DNA of 37,986 bases from Janthinobacterium sp. UMAB-56 (lineage in GTDB: Bacteria > Pseudomonadota > Gammaproteobacteria > Burkholderiales > Burkholderiaceae_D). This document shows positions 7,770 to 15,730 of the stretch, piece after piece. Where the stretch lies: NCBI RefSeq assembly GCF_900095265.1, contig NZ_LT607655.1, positions 292,306-330,291 on the forward strand, read 5' to 3'. The notes below the pieces were generated by a model. It searched no databases and was not told the origin of the DNA. It saw only the letters and a program-made list of their open reading frames with translations. Made by a program: the position numbers and the translations under genes. The stretch's first letter is position 1. Each line of letters begins with the position of its first letter.

Positions 7770-9040
7770 AAAAATGGATGATCGCGGCCGGCCTGGTGCT
7801 GATCGCTGGCGGCAGCGCCAAATTCCTGCTGTACCCGGATGACGACATCGGCCCGCCCGCCGTTGCCAGCACCCTGAGCCAGCAGCAGCTGGTCGCGCGC
7901 GGCGCCTACCTGGCCAGGGCGGGCGATTGCATGGCATGCCACACGACGCGCGGCGGCGTACCCTATGCAGGCGGGCGTGCCTTGCAGACGCCGTTCGGCA
8001 AGGTGCTCTCGCCCAACATCACGGCCGACAGGGAGACGGGCATCGGCAACTGGACGGCCGACGATTTCTGGCGCGCCATCCACAATGGCAAGTCGAAAGA
8101 CGGGCGCCTGCTGTATCCGGCCTTTCCCTACCCCAGCTACACCAAGGTGCAGCGCGAAGACAGCGACGCCCTGTATGCGTATTTCCAGAGCGTGCCGCCG
8201 CACCGGCAGGCAAACGCGCCGCACGCGCTGCGCTTCCCCTATAACCAGCAAATCGCGCTGGCTGCCTGGCGCACCCTGTATTTCAAGCCGGGCGTGTACC
8301 AGCCCCTGACGACGCAAAGCATGGAATGGAACCGCGGCGCCTATCTGGTGCAGGGCCTGGGCCATTGCAGCGCCTGCCATAGCAGTCGCACCTCTCTGGG
8401 TGGCAGCGACGACGGCCTGTCGGGCGGCCTGATCCCCGTGCTGGGCTGGTACGCGCCTTCGCTGACATCCGACGCGGAAGCAGGCCTGGGCGACTGGGAT
8501 ACGGCGCATATCGTGGAATTGCTGCAAACGGGCGTGTCGCCGCGTGCCACCGTCTTCGGCCCCATGGCCGAGGTGGTGCGGCAAAGCTTGCAGCATATGA
8601 GCACGGCCGACGTGCAGGCGATGGCCGTGTACCTGAAAAGCCTGCCCGGCCCGGCGCAGCCGGCACAGCGCACGCCGCGCGACACGTCGGAGCAAGTTCG
8701 GCAGCAACTGGCGCTGGGCGCGAAACTATATGAGGCGCAATGCGCGAGCTGCCACCAGGCCGATGGCAAGGGTGTGCCGCCCGGCTACCCGCCGCTGGCA
8801 GGCAACCGCGCACTGACGACGCAGTCGGCCGTCAACGCCATCCGACTCGTGCTCAACGGCGGCTTCGCGCCCGGAACCAAGGGCAACCCGCGCCCCTACG
8901 GCATGCCGCCGTTCGGCCCCGTCATGGATGATGCGGAAGTGGCTGCCGTGGTCACGTATCTGCGCGCTTCGTGGGGCAATGATGCGCCGGCCGTATCCGC
9001 GCTGGAGGTGAATCGCTACCGCAGCGTGCCGCTGGAATAG
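7766..9040 (+). CDS. Triheme cytochrome c, membrane-anchored (alcohol/gluconate dehydrogenase cytochrome subunit type)
   Basis: The product has 424 residues. An N-terminal hydrophobic segment (MIAAGLVLIAGGSAKFLLY) acts as signal or anchor and is followed by three cytochrome c domains with CMACH (55-59), CSACH (201-205) and CASCH (326-330). This plan matches the cytochrome c subunit of membrane-bound alcohol, gluconate and other GMC-type dehydrogenases, which passes electrons to ubiquinone or an oxidase. The start at 7766 overlaps the upstream TGA as ATGA. No dehydrogenase gene is adjacent; the nearest GMC flavoprotein is at 22969-24609. A terminator follows directly. Confidence 0.92.
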   Translation: MKKWMIAAGLVLIAGGSAKFLLYPDDDIGPPAVASTLSQQQLVARGAYLARAGDCMACHTTRGGVPYAGGRALQTPFGKVLSPNITADRETGIGNWTADDFWRAIHNGKSKDGRLLYPAFPYPSYTKVQREDSDALYAYFQSVPPHRQANAPHALRFPYNQQIALAAWRTLYFKPGVYQPLTTQSMEWNRGAYLVQGLGHCSACHSSRTSLGGSDDGLSGGLIPVLGWYAPSLTSDAEAGLGDWDTAHIVELLQTGVSPRATVFGPMAEVVRQSLQHMSTADVQAMAVYLKSLPGPAQPAQRTPRDTSEQVRQQLALGAKLYEAQCASCHQADGKGVPPGYPPLAGNRALTTQSAVNAIRLVLNGGFAPGTKGNPRPYGMPPFGPVMDDAEVAAVVTYLRASWGNDAPAVSALEVNRYRSVPLE

Positions 9041-9052
9041 CAGGCATGAAAA

Positions 9053-9075
9053 AACCGGCTTGCGCCGGTTTTTTT
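9053..9075. terminator. Bidirectional rho-independent terminator
   Basis: Stem AACCGGC, loop TTGC, stem GCCGGTT, then a T-run, preceded by an A-run. It lies between the cytochrome operon (plus) and the RlmI-like gene (minus). Confidence 0.85.
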
Positions 9076-9088
9076 CCAACAGCCGTAC

Positions 9089-9778
9089 TCAGCGGAACTT
9101 GCTTTTATGTCCCGTTTTCAAGTCCAGCGCATAACGCACGCCGTTGTCCGTCAGCATGACTTCATCGGGCGGCTCCTCGCCAGCCAGGGCGCCATCGATC
9201 AAAGGCAGGCCTTCACCCTTGCGCATCAGGTCGTCGCAGCGCTCGTACACGTTCACGCAGCCGGTGGACGCCATCAGCGATTGCACGATAGCCACTTTCC
9301 ACGCGTCGACGCCGCCGGCGTTGAATTCGCAGATCAAGTAGCCTTGTACGCCGCCAAACAGCTGCACCACCAGACCGGGCAAGCCCTCATCTTCGCCCTT
9401 GATCAGGGTCAATAGCTGGTTCTCGCCCGCCTTCTTGATGGCTGGCAGTTTTTTCTCGATGGCGGCCTTGACGCGGCGCTTGATCAGGGCGTGATCGACC
9501 GGTTCGTCTTCCTTGAAGCTCCAGATGCGTGCGCGGATCTGCGACTTCGAATTGTAGGCGGCGCGGGCGATGAACTGCTTCGCCGAACTTTGCACGATGG
9601 CCGTCGAGCCGGGCTTCATTTTTTCCTGCGGCTTGCCTTCGACTTTTTCAATCGCGGAAGCGTAAATCCACGATTGGCCCAGCAAGCTCTTTTCCTTGCC
9701 CTGTTTGATGGTGATGATCAGCATGTAATTCCAGTAGTGTGGCCGGCGCGTGCCGGTCGTCGTGTATCCCAGCGACAT
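9089..9778 (-). CDS. RlmI-like protein lacking the methyltransferase domain
   Basis: The N-terminal half matches the class I rRNA methyltransferase family RlmI (23S rRNA m5C1962). A PUA-like start is visible (MLIITIKQGKEKSLLGQSWI), then the central EEHD-like domain with SQIRARIWSF, LIKGEDEGLPGLVV and YERCDDLMRKGEGL. The protein stops at ALDLKTGHKSKFR, exactly where full RlmI would read GHKTG(F/Y)YLDQR and enter its SAM-binding domain. No remnant of that domain follows: the stop is 14 bases from the terminator. It is therefore either a decayed paralogue or a stand-alone RNA-binding module, and methyltransferase activity is not expected. The start at 9778 has GAGG close upstream; the ATG at 9724 fits the family better and has GGA. 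Confidence 0.8.
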   Translation of the reverse strand: MSLGYTTTGTRRPHYWNYMLIITIKQGKEKSLLGQSWIYASAIEKVEGKPQEKMKPGSTAIVQSSAKQFIARAAYNSKSQIRARIWSFKEDEPVDHALIKRRVKAAIEKKLPAIKKAGENQLLTLIKGEDEGLPGLVVQLFGGVQGYLICEFNAGGVDAWKVAIVQSLMASTGCVNVYERCDDLMRKGEGLPLIDGALAGEEPPDEVMLTDNGVRYALDLKTGHKSKFR

Positions 9779-9910
9779 GATACCTCATGCCATCCTGTCG
9801 CATCTTCCTGCATTCTGTACCGCTGCTGGCGCAGCCTGTCGCAGCGCGGTACGCGGGCGCGGCCCGCTGGCATACCATGCAAGTCATCCAATTCCAAACA
9901 GGGAGCAAGA

Positions 9911-10705
9911 ATGACACCGACACTTTTCCGCCCGCGCCACCGCCGCCACGCTGGCGCCGTGACTGCCCTGCTGCTGGCCGCCTGTGCGCTGGCCATCCCG
10001 GCCACGCCTGCGCTGGCGTCGCCGCTCGACTGGATCAGCGGTAACAGTATCCAGGGCAGTGGCAAGCTGCAAAAGCAGACGCGCGAAGTGGGCAGTTTCC
10101 ATGGCGTGGCGCTGAATGTACCGGGCACGGTCGAACTGCGCATCGGCAACACGGACAGCGTTACCATCGAAGCCGACGACAATATCCTGCCGCTGATCGA
10201 TACGGTGGTGGAAAACGGCACCCTGCGCATCCGCCCCGCCAAGCGCAACGCGAATTTTCGCCAGAGCAGCCTGACCATCGTCATCCAGGCGCGCCAGGTG
10301 GAGCGCATCAGCGTGGGTAGCTCGGGCAACATCACGGCAACAGGCTTGCGGGCCGAGAATCTGCGCTTCGACGTGGGCGGCTCCGGCTCCATCAACGCGC
10401 GCGACCTCGACAGTCGCCAGGTGGCCGTGGCCATCGGCGGCAGCGGCCACTTCAAGGCTAGTGGCAAGACGGAGCAGCTGACGGCATCGATCGGCGGCTC
10501 GGGCAATATCCAGGCGGCCCGCCTGGCCGCGCGCGAGGTGCAGGTGAGCATCGGCGGCTCGGGCGAGGCGCAAGTGTGGGCGAAGGATGACTTGAGCATC
10601 AGCATCGGCGGCTCGGGCGAAGTGAGCTACTACGGCGATCCACGCATCAGCCGCAGCATGCAGCGTTCGAGCAGCATCAAACGGCTAGGCAGCGCACCGA
10701 ATTAA
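9911..10705 (+). CDS. Exported DUF2807 (GIN-domain) protein
   Basis: The product has 264 residues. The N-terminus is basic (RPRHRRH), followed by a long signal peptide hydrophobic core ending near ALASP. The mature part is a right-handed beta-helix-like DUF2807 domain, visible as repeated turns VGGSGSINA, IGGSGHFKA, IGGSGNIQA, IGGSGEAQV and IGGSGEVSY. The DNA under these turns is itself repetitive (ATCGGCGGCTCGGGC near 10494, 10552 and 10603). The family is periplasmic or surface-associated with no established activity. GGGAGC supports the ATG at 9911; the frame upstream of it lacks family features. Confidence 0.88.
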   Translation: MTPTLFRPRHRRHAGAVTALLLAACALAIPATPALASPLDWISGNSIQGSGKLQKQTREVGSFHGVALNVPGTVELRIGNTDSVTIEADDNILPLIDTVVENGTLRIRPAKRNANFRQSSLTIVIQARQVERISVGSSGNITATGLRAENLRFDVGGSGSINARDLDSRQVAVAIGGSGHFKASGKTEQLTASIGGSGNIQAARLAAREVQVSIGGSGEAQVWAKDDLSISIGGSGEVSYYGDPRISRSMQRSSSIKRLGSAPN

Positions 10706-10715
10706 ACACCCGCAA

Positions 10716-10749
10716 TGACAAAAGCCCGGAATGATCCGGGCTTTTGTCA
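10716..10749. terminator. Bidirectional rho-independent terminator
   Basis: A 15-base perfect inverted repeat (TGACAAAAGCCCGGA / TCCGGGCTTTTGTCA) with a four-base loop ATGA lies between the DUF2807 gene (plus) and yaeQ (minus). Confidence 0.85.
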
Positions 10750-10765
10750 TTTCAGACAGTCAACA

Positions 10766-11308
10766 TCAGCGCGCCGGCTTCACCGGTTCGCGGTCGATCA
10801 AGACTGTGTTGACGCTGTCGGTCAGCCATATCTGGCCATCCTGGATCGTGCATTGCAGCTGCATGTTGCGCTGCGCCAGCTTGCTCATGTCTTGCGCCGC
10901 CTCGGACGGCAGGTTGATCACGGTCAAGTTCTTCGCCCGCTCCAGCTTGTTGGCGATCTGTTTCCACCAGATGTGGCTGGTTGCGCCATAGCTGTAGACG
11001 ATCACCTGTTCCGAACGGCCGCAGGCCTTCAGGATGCGCTTTTCGTCCGGCTGGCCCACTTCGATCCACAGCTGGATGGCGCCCGTCAAGTCTTTCTGCC
11101 ACAAGTCAGGCTCTTCCGTGTCGAACAGGCCCTTGGTGAACGTCAGCGCCTCGTCGGCGTGGATGGCGAACGCCAGCAGGCGCACCATCATGCGCTCGTC
11201 CGTTTCGGACGGGTGGCGCGCCAGGGTCAGCGCATGATCCTGGTAGTAATTGCGGTCCATGTCGGCGATCTGCAGATCGGCTTTGAAAATTGTTGCTTTA
11301 AGGGCCAT
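10766..11308 (-). CDS. yaeQ: YaeQ family protein
   Basis: This is a cytosolic protein of 180 residues with the family's usual length and opening (MALKATIFKADLQIADMDRNYY). Conserved stretches include ARHPSETDERMMVRLLAFA, the acidic EEPDLW, and IQLWIEVGQPDEKRI. The fold is of the PD-(D/E)XK nuclease type, but no enzymatic activity is established and the old link to RfaH-independent haemolysin expression is not a mechanism. It lies 39 bases downstream of purU on the same strand, so the two are probably co-transcribed. Confidence 0.93.
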   Translation of the reverse strand: MALKATIFKADLQIADMDRNYYQDHALTLARHPSETDERMMVRLLAFAIHADEALTFTKGLFDTEEPDLWQKDLTGAIQLWIEVGQPDEKRILKACGRSEQVIVYSYGATSHIWWKQIANKLERAKNLTVINLPSEAAQDMSKLAQRNMQLQCTIQDGQIWLTDSVNTVLIDREPVKPAR

Positions 11309-11347
11309 CGTGTTTCTGTCTCGGTAAAGTGAATAGTGAAGTCGGTA

Positions 11348-12229
11348 TCAGCGGAAAACCACCGTCTTGTCGCCATTTTTCAGGATGCGGTGCTCGACGA
11401 ACCATTTCACGGCGCGCGCCAGCACCACGCACTCGACGTCGCGGCCGATGGCCGTCAGGGTCTCGGTATCCATCGCATGGTCGACGCGTTCGACATCCTG
11501 CTCGATGATCGGGCCTTCATCGAGGTCGCCCGTGACGAAGTGGGCCGTCGCGCCGATCAGCTTGACGCCGCGGTGATGCGCCTGCGCGTACGGCTTGGCG
11601 CCCTTGAAGCTGGGCAGGAAGGAATGGTGGATATTGATGGCGCGGCCGTCGAGCGCCTGGCACAGGCCGGGCGACAAAATTTGCATGTAGCGCGCCAGCA
11701 CCACCAGGTCGATCTGGTGCGTGTCCATCAGGTCGAGGATTTTCGCTTCCTGCGCCAGCTTGGCCGCTTCCGGCGCGCCGGCCGCCAGTGGCAGGTGGTG
11801 AAAGGGAATATTGTAGCTGGCCGCCAGCTGGTAGAACTCCATGTGGTTCGACACGATGGCGGGGATTTCCACATTCAGCAAGCCGCTCTTGTAGCGGAAC
11901 AGCAAATCGTTCAGGCAATGGCCAATCTTCGACACCATCAGCATCACGCGCGGCTTGACACGCGCATCGTGCAACTGGCCGTGGAAGGGGCCATTCAACT
12001 GCATGGCTTGCGACAGGTCGGCGAAGTCGCTGCGCAACTGGGCGTCGCTGACGGCGCCGTCTTCCAGCGCGAAATGCACGCGCATGAAGAACAGCTGGGA
12101 TTCCTGGTCGCCGAACTGGGCGGAATCGAGGATATTGCAGCCGCGTTCGGCCAGGAAGCCGGAGACGCGGTGCACGATGCCGCGCTGGTCCAGGCAGGAC
12201 AGGGTCAGGATGTATTCGGGATGCGTCAT
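11348..12229 (-). CDS. purU: Formyltetrahydrofolate deformylase
   Basis: The enzyme hydrolyses 10-formyl-THF to THF and formate, balancing one-carbon pools with purine synthesis. It has 293 residues. An N-terminal ACT domain (residues ~5-90, LTLSCLDQRGIVHRVSGFLAE) serves for Met/Gly regulation, and a formyltransferase-like domain (~93-293) carries the catalytic Asn199-x-His201 in INIHHSFLPSF and Asp237 in GDLDEGPII. The ATG at 12229 (MTHPEYILTL) is chosen; a TTG six codons upstream is possible. No strong Shine-Dalgarno is seen. It heads a likely two-gene unit with yaeQ. Confidence 0.96.
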   Translation of the reverse strand: MTHPEYILTLSCLDQRGIVHRVSGFLAERGCNILDSAQFGDQESQLFFMRVHFALEDGAVSDAQLRSDFADLSQAMQLNGPFHGQLHDARVKPRVMLMVSKIGHCLNDLLFRYKSGLLNVEIPAIVSNHMEFYQLAASYNIPFHHLPLAAGAPEAAKLAQEAKILDLMDTHQIDLVVLARYMQILSPGLCQALDGRAINIHHSFLPSFKGAKPYAQAHHRGVKLIGATAHFVTGDLDEGPIIEQDVERVDHAMDTETLTAIGRDVECVVLARAVKWFVEHRILKNGDKTVVFR

Positions 12230-12575
12230 GGTCGCGGAATAAGGCAAAAAAGGTTGGCTATGCTCGACTCAGCCACGCGCGCCGGCCATCGGCTGCGCTG
12301 CCGCGAGCCGGCTATTGTCGCACGGCCGGGCATGTATACAGGCATTTTCCACACGAGCAGCATGGCTGGCGGCGCCAGCGGCCTGATTCAGCTTCATTTG
12401 ATCTGGCGCAAAGTCAGCGCGTTTTTCAGTCGGCCAAGCTCCTTTCTCGCGCCAAACAGGCACTTGGCGTGGAACCTGGCAGGCGATCCGGCGTCTATCC
12501 CTTTGCTTGTTTCAATATACGCCGCACCCGGTGGCAACGGGTGTTTTCTGGATCAGCTTTTCATAGAGGTAGAAC
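12230..12575. other. Divergent intergenic region between purU and a phasin gene
   Basis: These 346 bases have no supported gene. They contain a perfect repeat GCTGGC-GGC-GCCAGC near 12363, an AATATAC box near 12514 and a hairpin with a short T-tract at 12525-12547 before the phasin. No confident -35/-10 pair was found on either strand. Confidence 0.5.
12525..12547 (+). promoter_or_regulatory. Leader hairpin with T-tract upstream of the phasin
   Basis: Stem CACCCG, loop GTGGCAA, stem CGGGTG, then TTTT. It has the shape of a weak terminator located 29 bases before the phasin ATG, so it could act as an attenuator or a translation-affecting hairpin if transcription starts upstream. Confidence 0.35.
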
Positions 12576-13088
12576 ATGTTCACAAACAGTACCCCCATCA
12601 GTCTCAGCCCCGCACTGAAGTCCCACCTGGAGACGCAGTGCAATTTCGCCACGGATCTATCGCGCAAGCTGTTCGATACGACGCAGCAACTGAGCGAGCT
12701 GAACCTGCGGCTGGCGCAAGACCTGCTGCAGGAATGGCACAGCGCCAGCCAGCAACTGCTATGCGCGCGCGACATGGGCGAGTTCCTGTCGCTGGCTGCT
12801 GCCCAGTTGCAGCCAGGCAGCGACAAACTGCGCCAATACCAGCAGCAACTCGGCAATCTCGTCGCCAACGCCCATGTCGAGATGAACCGCACGGCAGAGA
12901 ACCACCTGCCCGAAGCGAGCCGCACGGCCGTGGCCCTGGCTGACGAAGTGGCGCGCAAGGCGGCCGAAGAAACGGAAAAGGCCGCGCAGCGCCAGCGTGA
13001 AATCATCGAAAAAATGCATGCCACGGGCTACCGCGACGGCGCCAGCCATAGCCGCGATACCAGCAGGCAAACCGATCAGGCGCATTGA
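12576..13088 (+). CDS. Phasin family protein (PhaP-like)
   Basis: The product has 170 residues, is nearly all alpha-helical with amphipathic heptads and has no signal peptide. The pattern FATDLSRKLFDTTQQLSELNLRLAQDLLQEW followed by Gln/Ala-rich helices matches the phasin_2 family, which coats polyhydroxyalkanoate granules. The C-terminus is charged and polar (YRDGASHSRDTSRQTDQ). AGAGGT lies 7 bases upstream of the ATG. The KGG stress protein follows after 45 bases and is probably co-expressed. Related phasin-domain proteins also occur in strains without PHA, so granule binding is likely but not proven. Confidence 0.88.
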   Translation: MFTNSTPISLSPALKSHLETQCNFATDLSRKLFDTTQQLSELNLRLAQDLLQEWHSASQQLLCARDMGEFLSLAAAQLQPGSDKLRQYQQQLGNLVANAHVEMNRTAENHLPEASRTAVALADEVARKAAEETEKAAQRQREIIEKMHATGYRDGASHSRDTSRQTDQAH

Positions 13089-13133
13089 GCACTTGAATGG
13101 AACACGACCCCACTCGACAGCAAGGAGAGCGAC

Positions 13134-13517
13134 ATGGCTAACAATCAAGGTAGTGAGCAGGGCAAAGGCGCTGACAGCAGTCAGAAGGCCAGCGAATCGG
13201 GCAACGGCAAAGGCACGAGCAAGCGCGGCTTTGCCGCCATGAACGAAGAGCAGCAACGCGAAATTGCCAGCAAGGGAGGTCAGGCAGCCCATCAAAAAGG
13301 CACGGCGCATGAATTCGACTCGGAAGAAGCACGCCGGGCCGGGCAGAAAGGCGGCGAAGCCGTCAGCCGCAATCGTGTACACATGGCGGAGATCGGCCGC
13401 AAGGGCGGAGAAAGCCGGCAATCGGCCCAGCGCGCCAATGAAAACCGCAGCAGCACGGCGGCACGCAGCGACAGCCCTGGCCGGCAAGGCAACAGGGGTG
13501 AAGACGACAAGGGCTGA
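13134..13517 (+). CDS. KGG-repeat stress-induced protein
   Basis: This is a small, very hydrophilic protein of 127 residues with no predicted fold. A polar Gly/Ser/Asn-rich N-terminus is followed by three KGG motifs, the first in a typical setting (GFAAMNEEQQREIASKGGQAAH, split here as GFAAMNEEQQREI and ASKGGQAAH), the second in RAGQKGGEAVS and the third in IGRKGGES. KGG (con-10-like) proteins such as E. coli YciG are induced in stationary phase and general stress. AAGGAG six bases upstream of the ATG is a strong ribosome-binding site. It follows the phasin gene, fitting a starvation or storage setting. Confidence 0.9.
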   Translation: MANNQGSEQGKGADSSQKASESGNGKGTSKRGFAAMNEEQQREIASKGGQAAHQKGTAHEFDSEEARRAGQKGGEAVSRNRVHMAEIGRKGGESRQSAQRANENRSSTAARSDSPGRQGNRGEDDKG

Positions 13518-13549
13518 GCGGGCCGACCGGTGGCGCGCAGCTGGACACG

Positions 13550-13579
13550 GGCACGGGGCGGCTCTGGCGGCCCCGTGCC
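13550..13579. terminator. GC-rich hairpin after the KGG gene
   Basis: A 10-base perfect stem GGCACGGGGC / GCCCCGTGCC encloses a 10-base loop. There is no T-tract, so it may stall polymerase or protect the 3' end rather than terminate on its own. Confidence 0.4.
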
Positions 13580-13661
13580 GGTGCTGGCGCAGCGCGGGGC
13601 GTGACGGTATGGTACATTCTCGCCTTACCGACACCTCCGCGCCACGTCCCGCCCCTTCCGC

Positions 13662-14174
13662 ATGCAGCCATCCCTGAAATACCTGAGCGCCTATTCCGAA
13701 CAAACGCAAGCGCAAGTGCAGCAACTGATCGCACAGGACAAGCTGGGCGAAGTCCTGTTGAAACGCTATCCGAACGCGCACGATGTCCGCAACGACAAAG
13801 CCCTGTACCAGTATGTGCAAGACTTGAAGAATGAATTCCTGCGCAATGCCGAACCCATCAACAAGGTGGCGTTCGACAGCAAGATCCATGTGATCCAGCA
13901 TGCGCTGGGCTTGCATACCTCGATCTCGCGCGTGCAAGGCGGCAAGCTCAAGGCCAAGCATGAAATCCGCGTGGCCACCATGTTCAAGGAAGTGCCGCTG
14001 GAATTCCTGCGCATGATCGCCGTGCACGAACTGGCGCATGTAAAAGAAAAGCAGCATGACAAGGCGTTCTACAAGCTGTGCACCTATATGGAACCGCAAT
14101 ACCACCAGTACGAATTCGACGTGCGCCTGTACCTGACCCAGCTCGACCTGGCTGGCCAGCGCCTGTGGTCGTGA
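13662..14174 (+). CDS. YgjP-like zinc metallopeptidase-domain protein
   Basis: This is a cytosolic protein of 170 residues with the YgjP/DUF45 (M48-related, WLM-like) zinc motif: His122-Glu123-x-x-His126 in VHELAHVKEKQHDKAF, with His132 as a probable third ligand. The preceding VATMFKEVPLEFLRMIAVHELAH arrangement is typical. No substrate is known for this family. The ATG at 13662 lacks a good Shine-Dalgarno; TGGTACATT at 13610-13618 could be an extended -10. The gene stands alone between hairpins on both sides. Confidence 0.85.
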   Translation: MQPSLKYLSAYSEQTQAQVQQLIAQDKLGEVLLKRYPNAHDVRNDKALYQYVQDLKNEFLRNAEPINKVAFDSKIHVIQHALGLHTSISRVQGGKLKAKHEIRVATMFKEVPLEFLRMIAVHELAHVKEKQHDKAFYKLCTYMEPQYHQYEFDVRLYLTQLDLAGQRLWS

Positions 14175-14194
14175 ACGCCGGTGCCTGCCAACGT

Positions 14195-14228
14195 AAAAGA
14201 GCCGCCCGGTAAAACGGGCGGCTCTTTT
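14195..14228. terminator. Bidirectional rho-independent terminator
   Basis: The perfect 14-base arms AAAAGAGCCGCCCG and CGGGCGGCTCTTTT flank a 6-base loop, between the metallopeptidase gene (plus) and the PEP-CTERM gene (minus). Confidence 0.88.
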
Positions 14229-14264
14229 ACCTGCGCGCCGGCATGGCCGGCGCCATGTTCAAGT

Positions 14265-14870
14265 TCAGGCGGCGTTCTTGCGGCGGCGCAGGAAGGCCAG
14301 CAAGCCCAGTCCACCCAGCAGCATGCCGTAAGTCGCCGGTTCCGGCACGGCGCTCACGCTGGCGGCGATATTATCGACCTGAAAAGTATGCAGTGCGCCT
14401 TCTTTCCACGTTGCCGACAGCAGATTGCTGAAACCCGAGAACGTGTAATCGGCGAAGCTATGGCCACCACCGAGGGTAAACGTTTGGCTCACCGTACCGC
14501 CGCCCACTTGATGGCCGACAAAGGTCACGTCGTAGGAGCCAGGCACGCTCACGAAGTCGGCCAGGCTGATCGAGCTCAGCGAGAAAGCGGCACCATCGGC
14601 GCGCGACAAGGTCGTTGTCGACAGGAATGTCGCGCCCAGGCCGGCCGAGCCGGCGTAGGCCAAGCTGCTTTGATGTGCCGAGCTCAACAGGCCCAGGAAG
14701 CTGCTGTCAAAGTTGTAGCCGCCTTCCGAGTAAGAGTTGAAGACGGAACCGAAGTAGCCTGGCTGTTCCAGCGCATCGAAGCTGATCGTGGTCGTCTGCG
14801 CCTGAGCGGCGCCAGCGGTGGCGAGAATGGCGGCGACAGCAGTTGCGCGCAAGAGGGTCATAGGTTTCAA
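14265..14870 (-). CDS. PEP-CTERM sorting-signal exoprotein
   Basis: An N-terminal signal peptide (MKPMTLLRATAVAAILA, cleavage near GAAQAQ) precedes a Ser/Gly-rich mature domain of about 150 residues. The C-terminal PEP-CTERM signal has three parts: VPEPATYG, a hydrophobic helix (MLLGGLGLLAFL) and RRRKNAA. Such proteins are processed and sorted by exosortase EpsH/XrtA in exopolysaccharide-producing bacteria; no exosortase is in this window. The start is placed at a TTG with AAAGGA seven bases upstream, which yields MKPMTLL; the ATG at 14861 has no usable Shine-Dalgarno. The function of the mature domain is unknown. Confidence 0.88.
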   Translation of the reverse strand: MKPMTLLRATAVAAILATAGAAQAQTTTISFDALEQPGYFGSVFNSYSEGGYNFDSSFLGLLSSAHQSSLAYAGSAGLGATFLSTTTLSRADGAAFSLSSISLADFVSVPGSYDVTFVGHQVGGGTVSQTFTLGGGHSFADYTFSGFSNLLSATWKEGALHTFQVDNIAASVSAVPEPATYGMLLGGLGLLAFLRRRKNAA

Positions 14871-15173
14871 AATAGCATCCTTTCGAGATGATGAAGTGGC
14901 GTGGCTGTGGCAACTTGAAATGGCTCGGCACCGTTTTTTAGGAGCTTGGTTGCGCTCGCAGGTGTCCGATAGTCCTAACTTTTGAACACGACCAGTAAAC
15001 CACAACCGTAATTAAAAAGCATCTTCATTTTCAAAATAACATGCATCCAGAGAAATATTATGAACATATATTTATCAATTGAGGCGTTGAACAGGATCAA
15101 TTTTCCCGCGTGGAAATAAAAAAGCCATGCACTGCGCAGTGCATGGCTCCTGGTCAATTTCCTTGAGGAAAGC
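14871..15173. other. AT-rich intergenic region upstream of the PEP-CTERM gene
   Basis: About 300 bases without a supported gene. Positions ~14990-15115 are far richer in A+T than the surroundings, which is typical of regulated promoters or H-NS-type binding. The terminator of the LOG operon lies at 15117-15148. A 60-codon open frame on the minus strand has no family features. Confidence 0.5.
15117..15148 (-). terminator. Rho-independent terminator of the TetR-TPR-LOG operon
   Basis: The perfect palindrome AGCCATGCACTGC / GCAGTGCATGGCT is followed in the minus direction by a run of six to seven T. Confidence 0.85.
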
Positions 15174-15722
15174 TTACGGCGCGCAGTCCTTCAGGCGCTG
15201 CACCAGCGCCGCCGGATCGGCATCGGCATTCAGGAAGGCTGCATGCTGCGGGCGGATGAAGCCCTGTTCCTTGCCGTTTTGCACGAATTCCAGCAAGCCG
15301 TCATAGAAACGGTCGACATTCAGTAAACCGATGGGCTTGGCGTGCAGGCCCAACTGGGCCCACGTGAGCATCTCGAACAGCTCTTCCAGGGTGCCATAGC
15401 CGCCGGGCATGGCGATGAAGGCATCGGACAGGCTGGCCATCATCGCCTTGCGCTCATGCATGTCTTTTACGATGAACTGGCGCGTCAAGCCCGTATGGCC
15501 CACTTCGCGCTCCACCAACTGCGTGGGAATCACGCCCGTCACCTCGCCGCCCAGGCGCAGCACTTCATCGGCGATCACGCCCATCAGGCCCACCTTGCCG
15601 CCGCCATACACCAGTGAAATATTTTCCGCCACCAGCACGCGCGCCAGTTCGCGCGCCGCTACGGCATAGTCCGGCGAGACGCCCGCATTGGCGCCACAAT
15701 ATACACATAAAGCCTTGATCAC
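15174..15722 (-). CDS. LOG family protein (nucleotide 5'-monophosphate phosphoribohydrolase type)
   Basis: The product has 182 residues with a Rossmann-like fold. The LOG hallmark motifs are present: VYGGGKVGLMG (38-48), Arg91 in MHERKAMM, and PGGYGTLEE (106-114). LOG enzymes split (N6-modified) AMP into base and ribose 5-phosphate, which activates cytokinins in plants and plant-associated organisms; bacterial members may instead act in nucleotide salvage. The start is a GTG, 8 bases after the stop of the TPR-like gene, so it is the last gene of a three-gene unit headed by a TetR regulator. Confidence 0.92.
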   Translation of the reverse strand: MIKALCVYCGANAGVSPDYAVAARELARVLVAENISLVYGGGKVGLMGVIADEVLRLGGEVTGVIPTQLVEREVGHTGLTRQFIVKDMHERKAMMASLSDAFIAMPGGYGTLEELFEMLTWAQLGLHAKPIGLLNVDRFYDGLLEFVQNGKEQGFIRPQHAAFLNADADPAALVQRLKDCAP

Positions 15723-15730
15723 AGTATTGC

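Noticed and set aside
14975..15157. 60-codon minus-strand frame upstream of the PEP-CTERM gene
   Set aside because: It has no ribosome-binding site, overlaps the operon terminator and has AT-rich composition without protein features.
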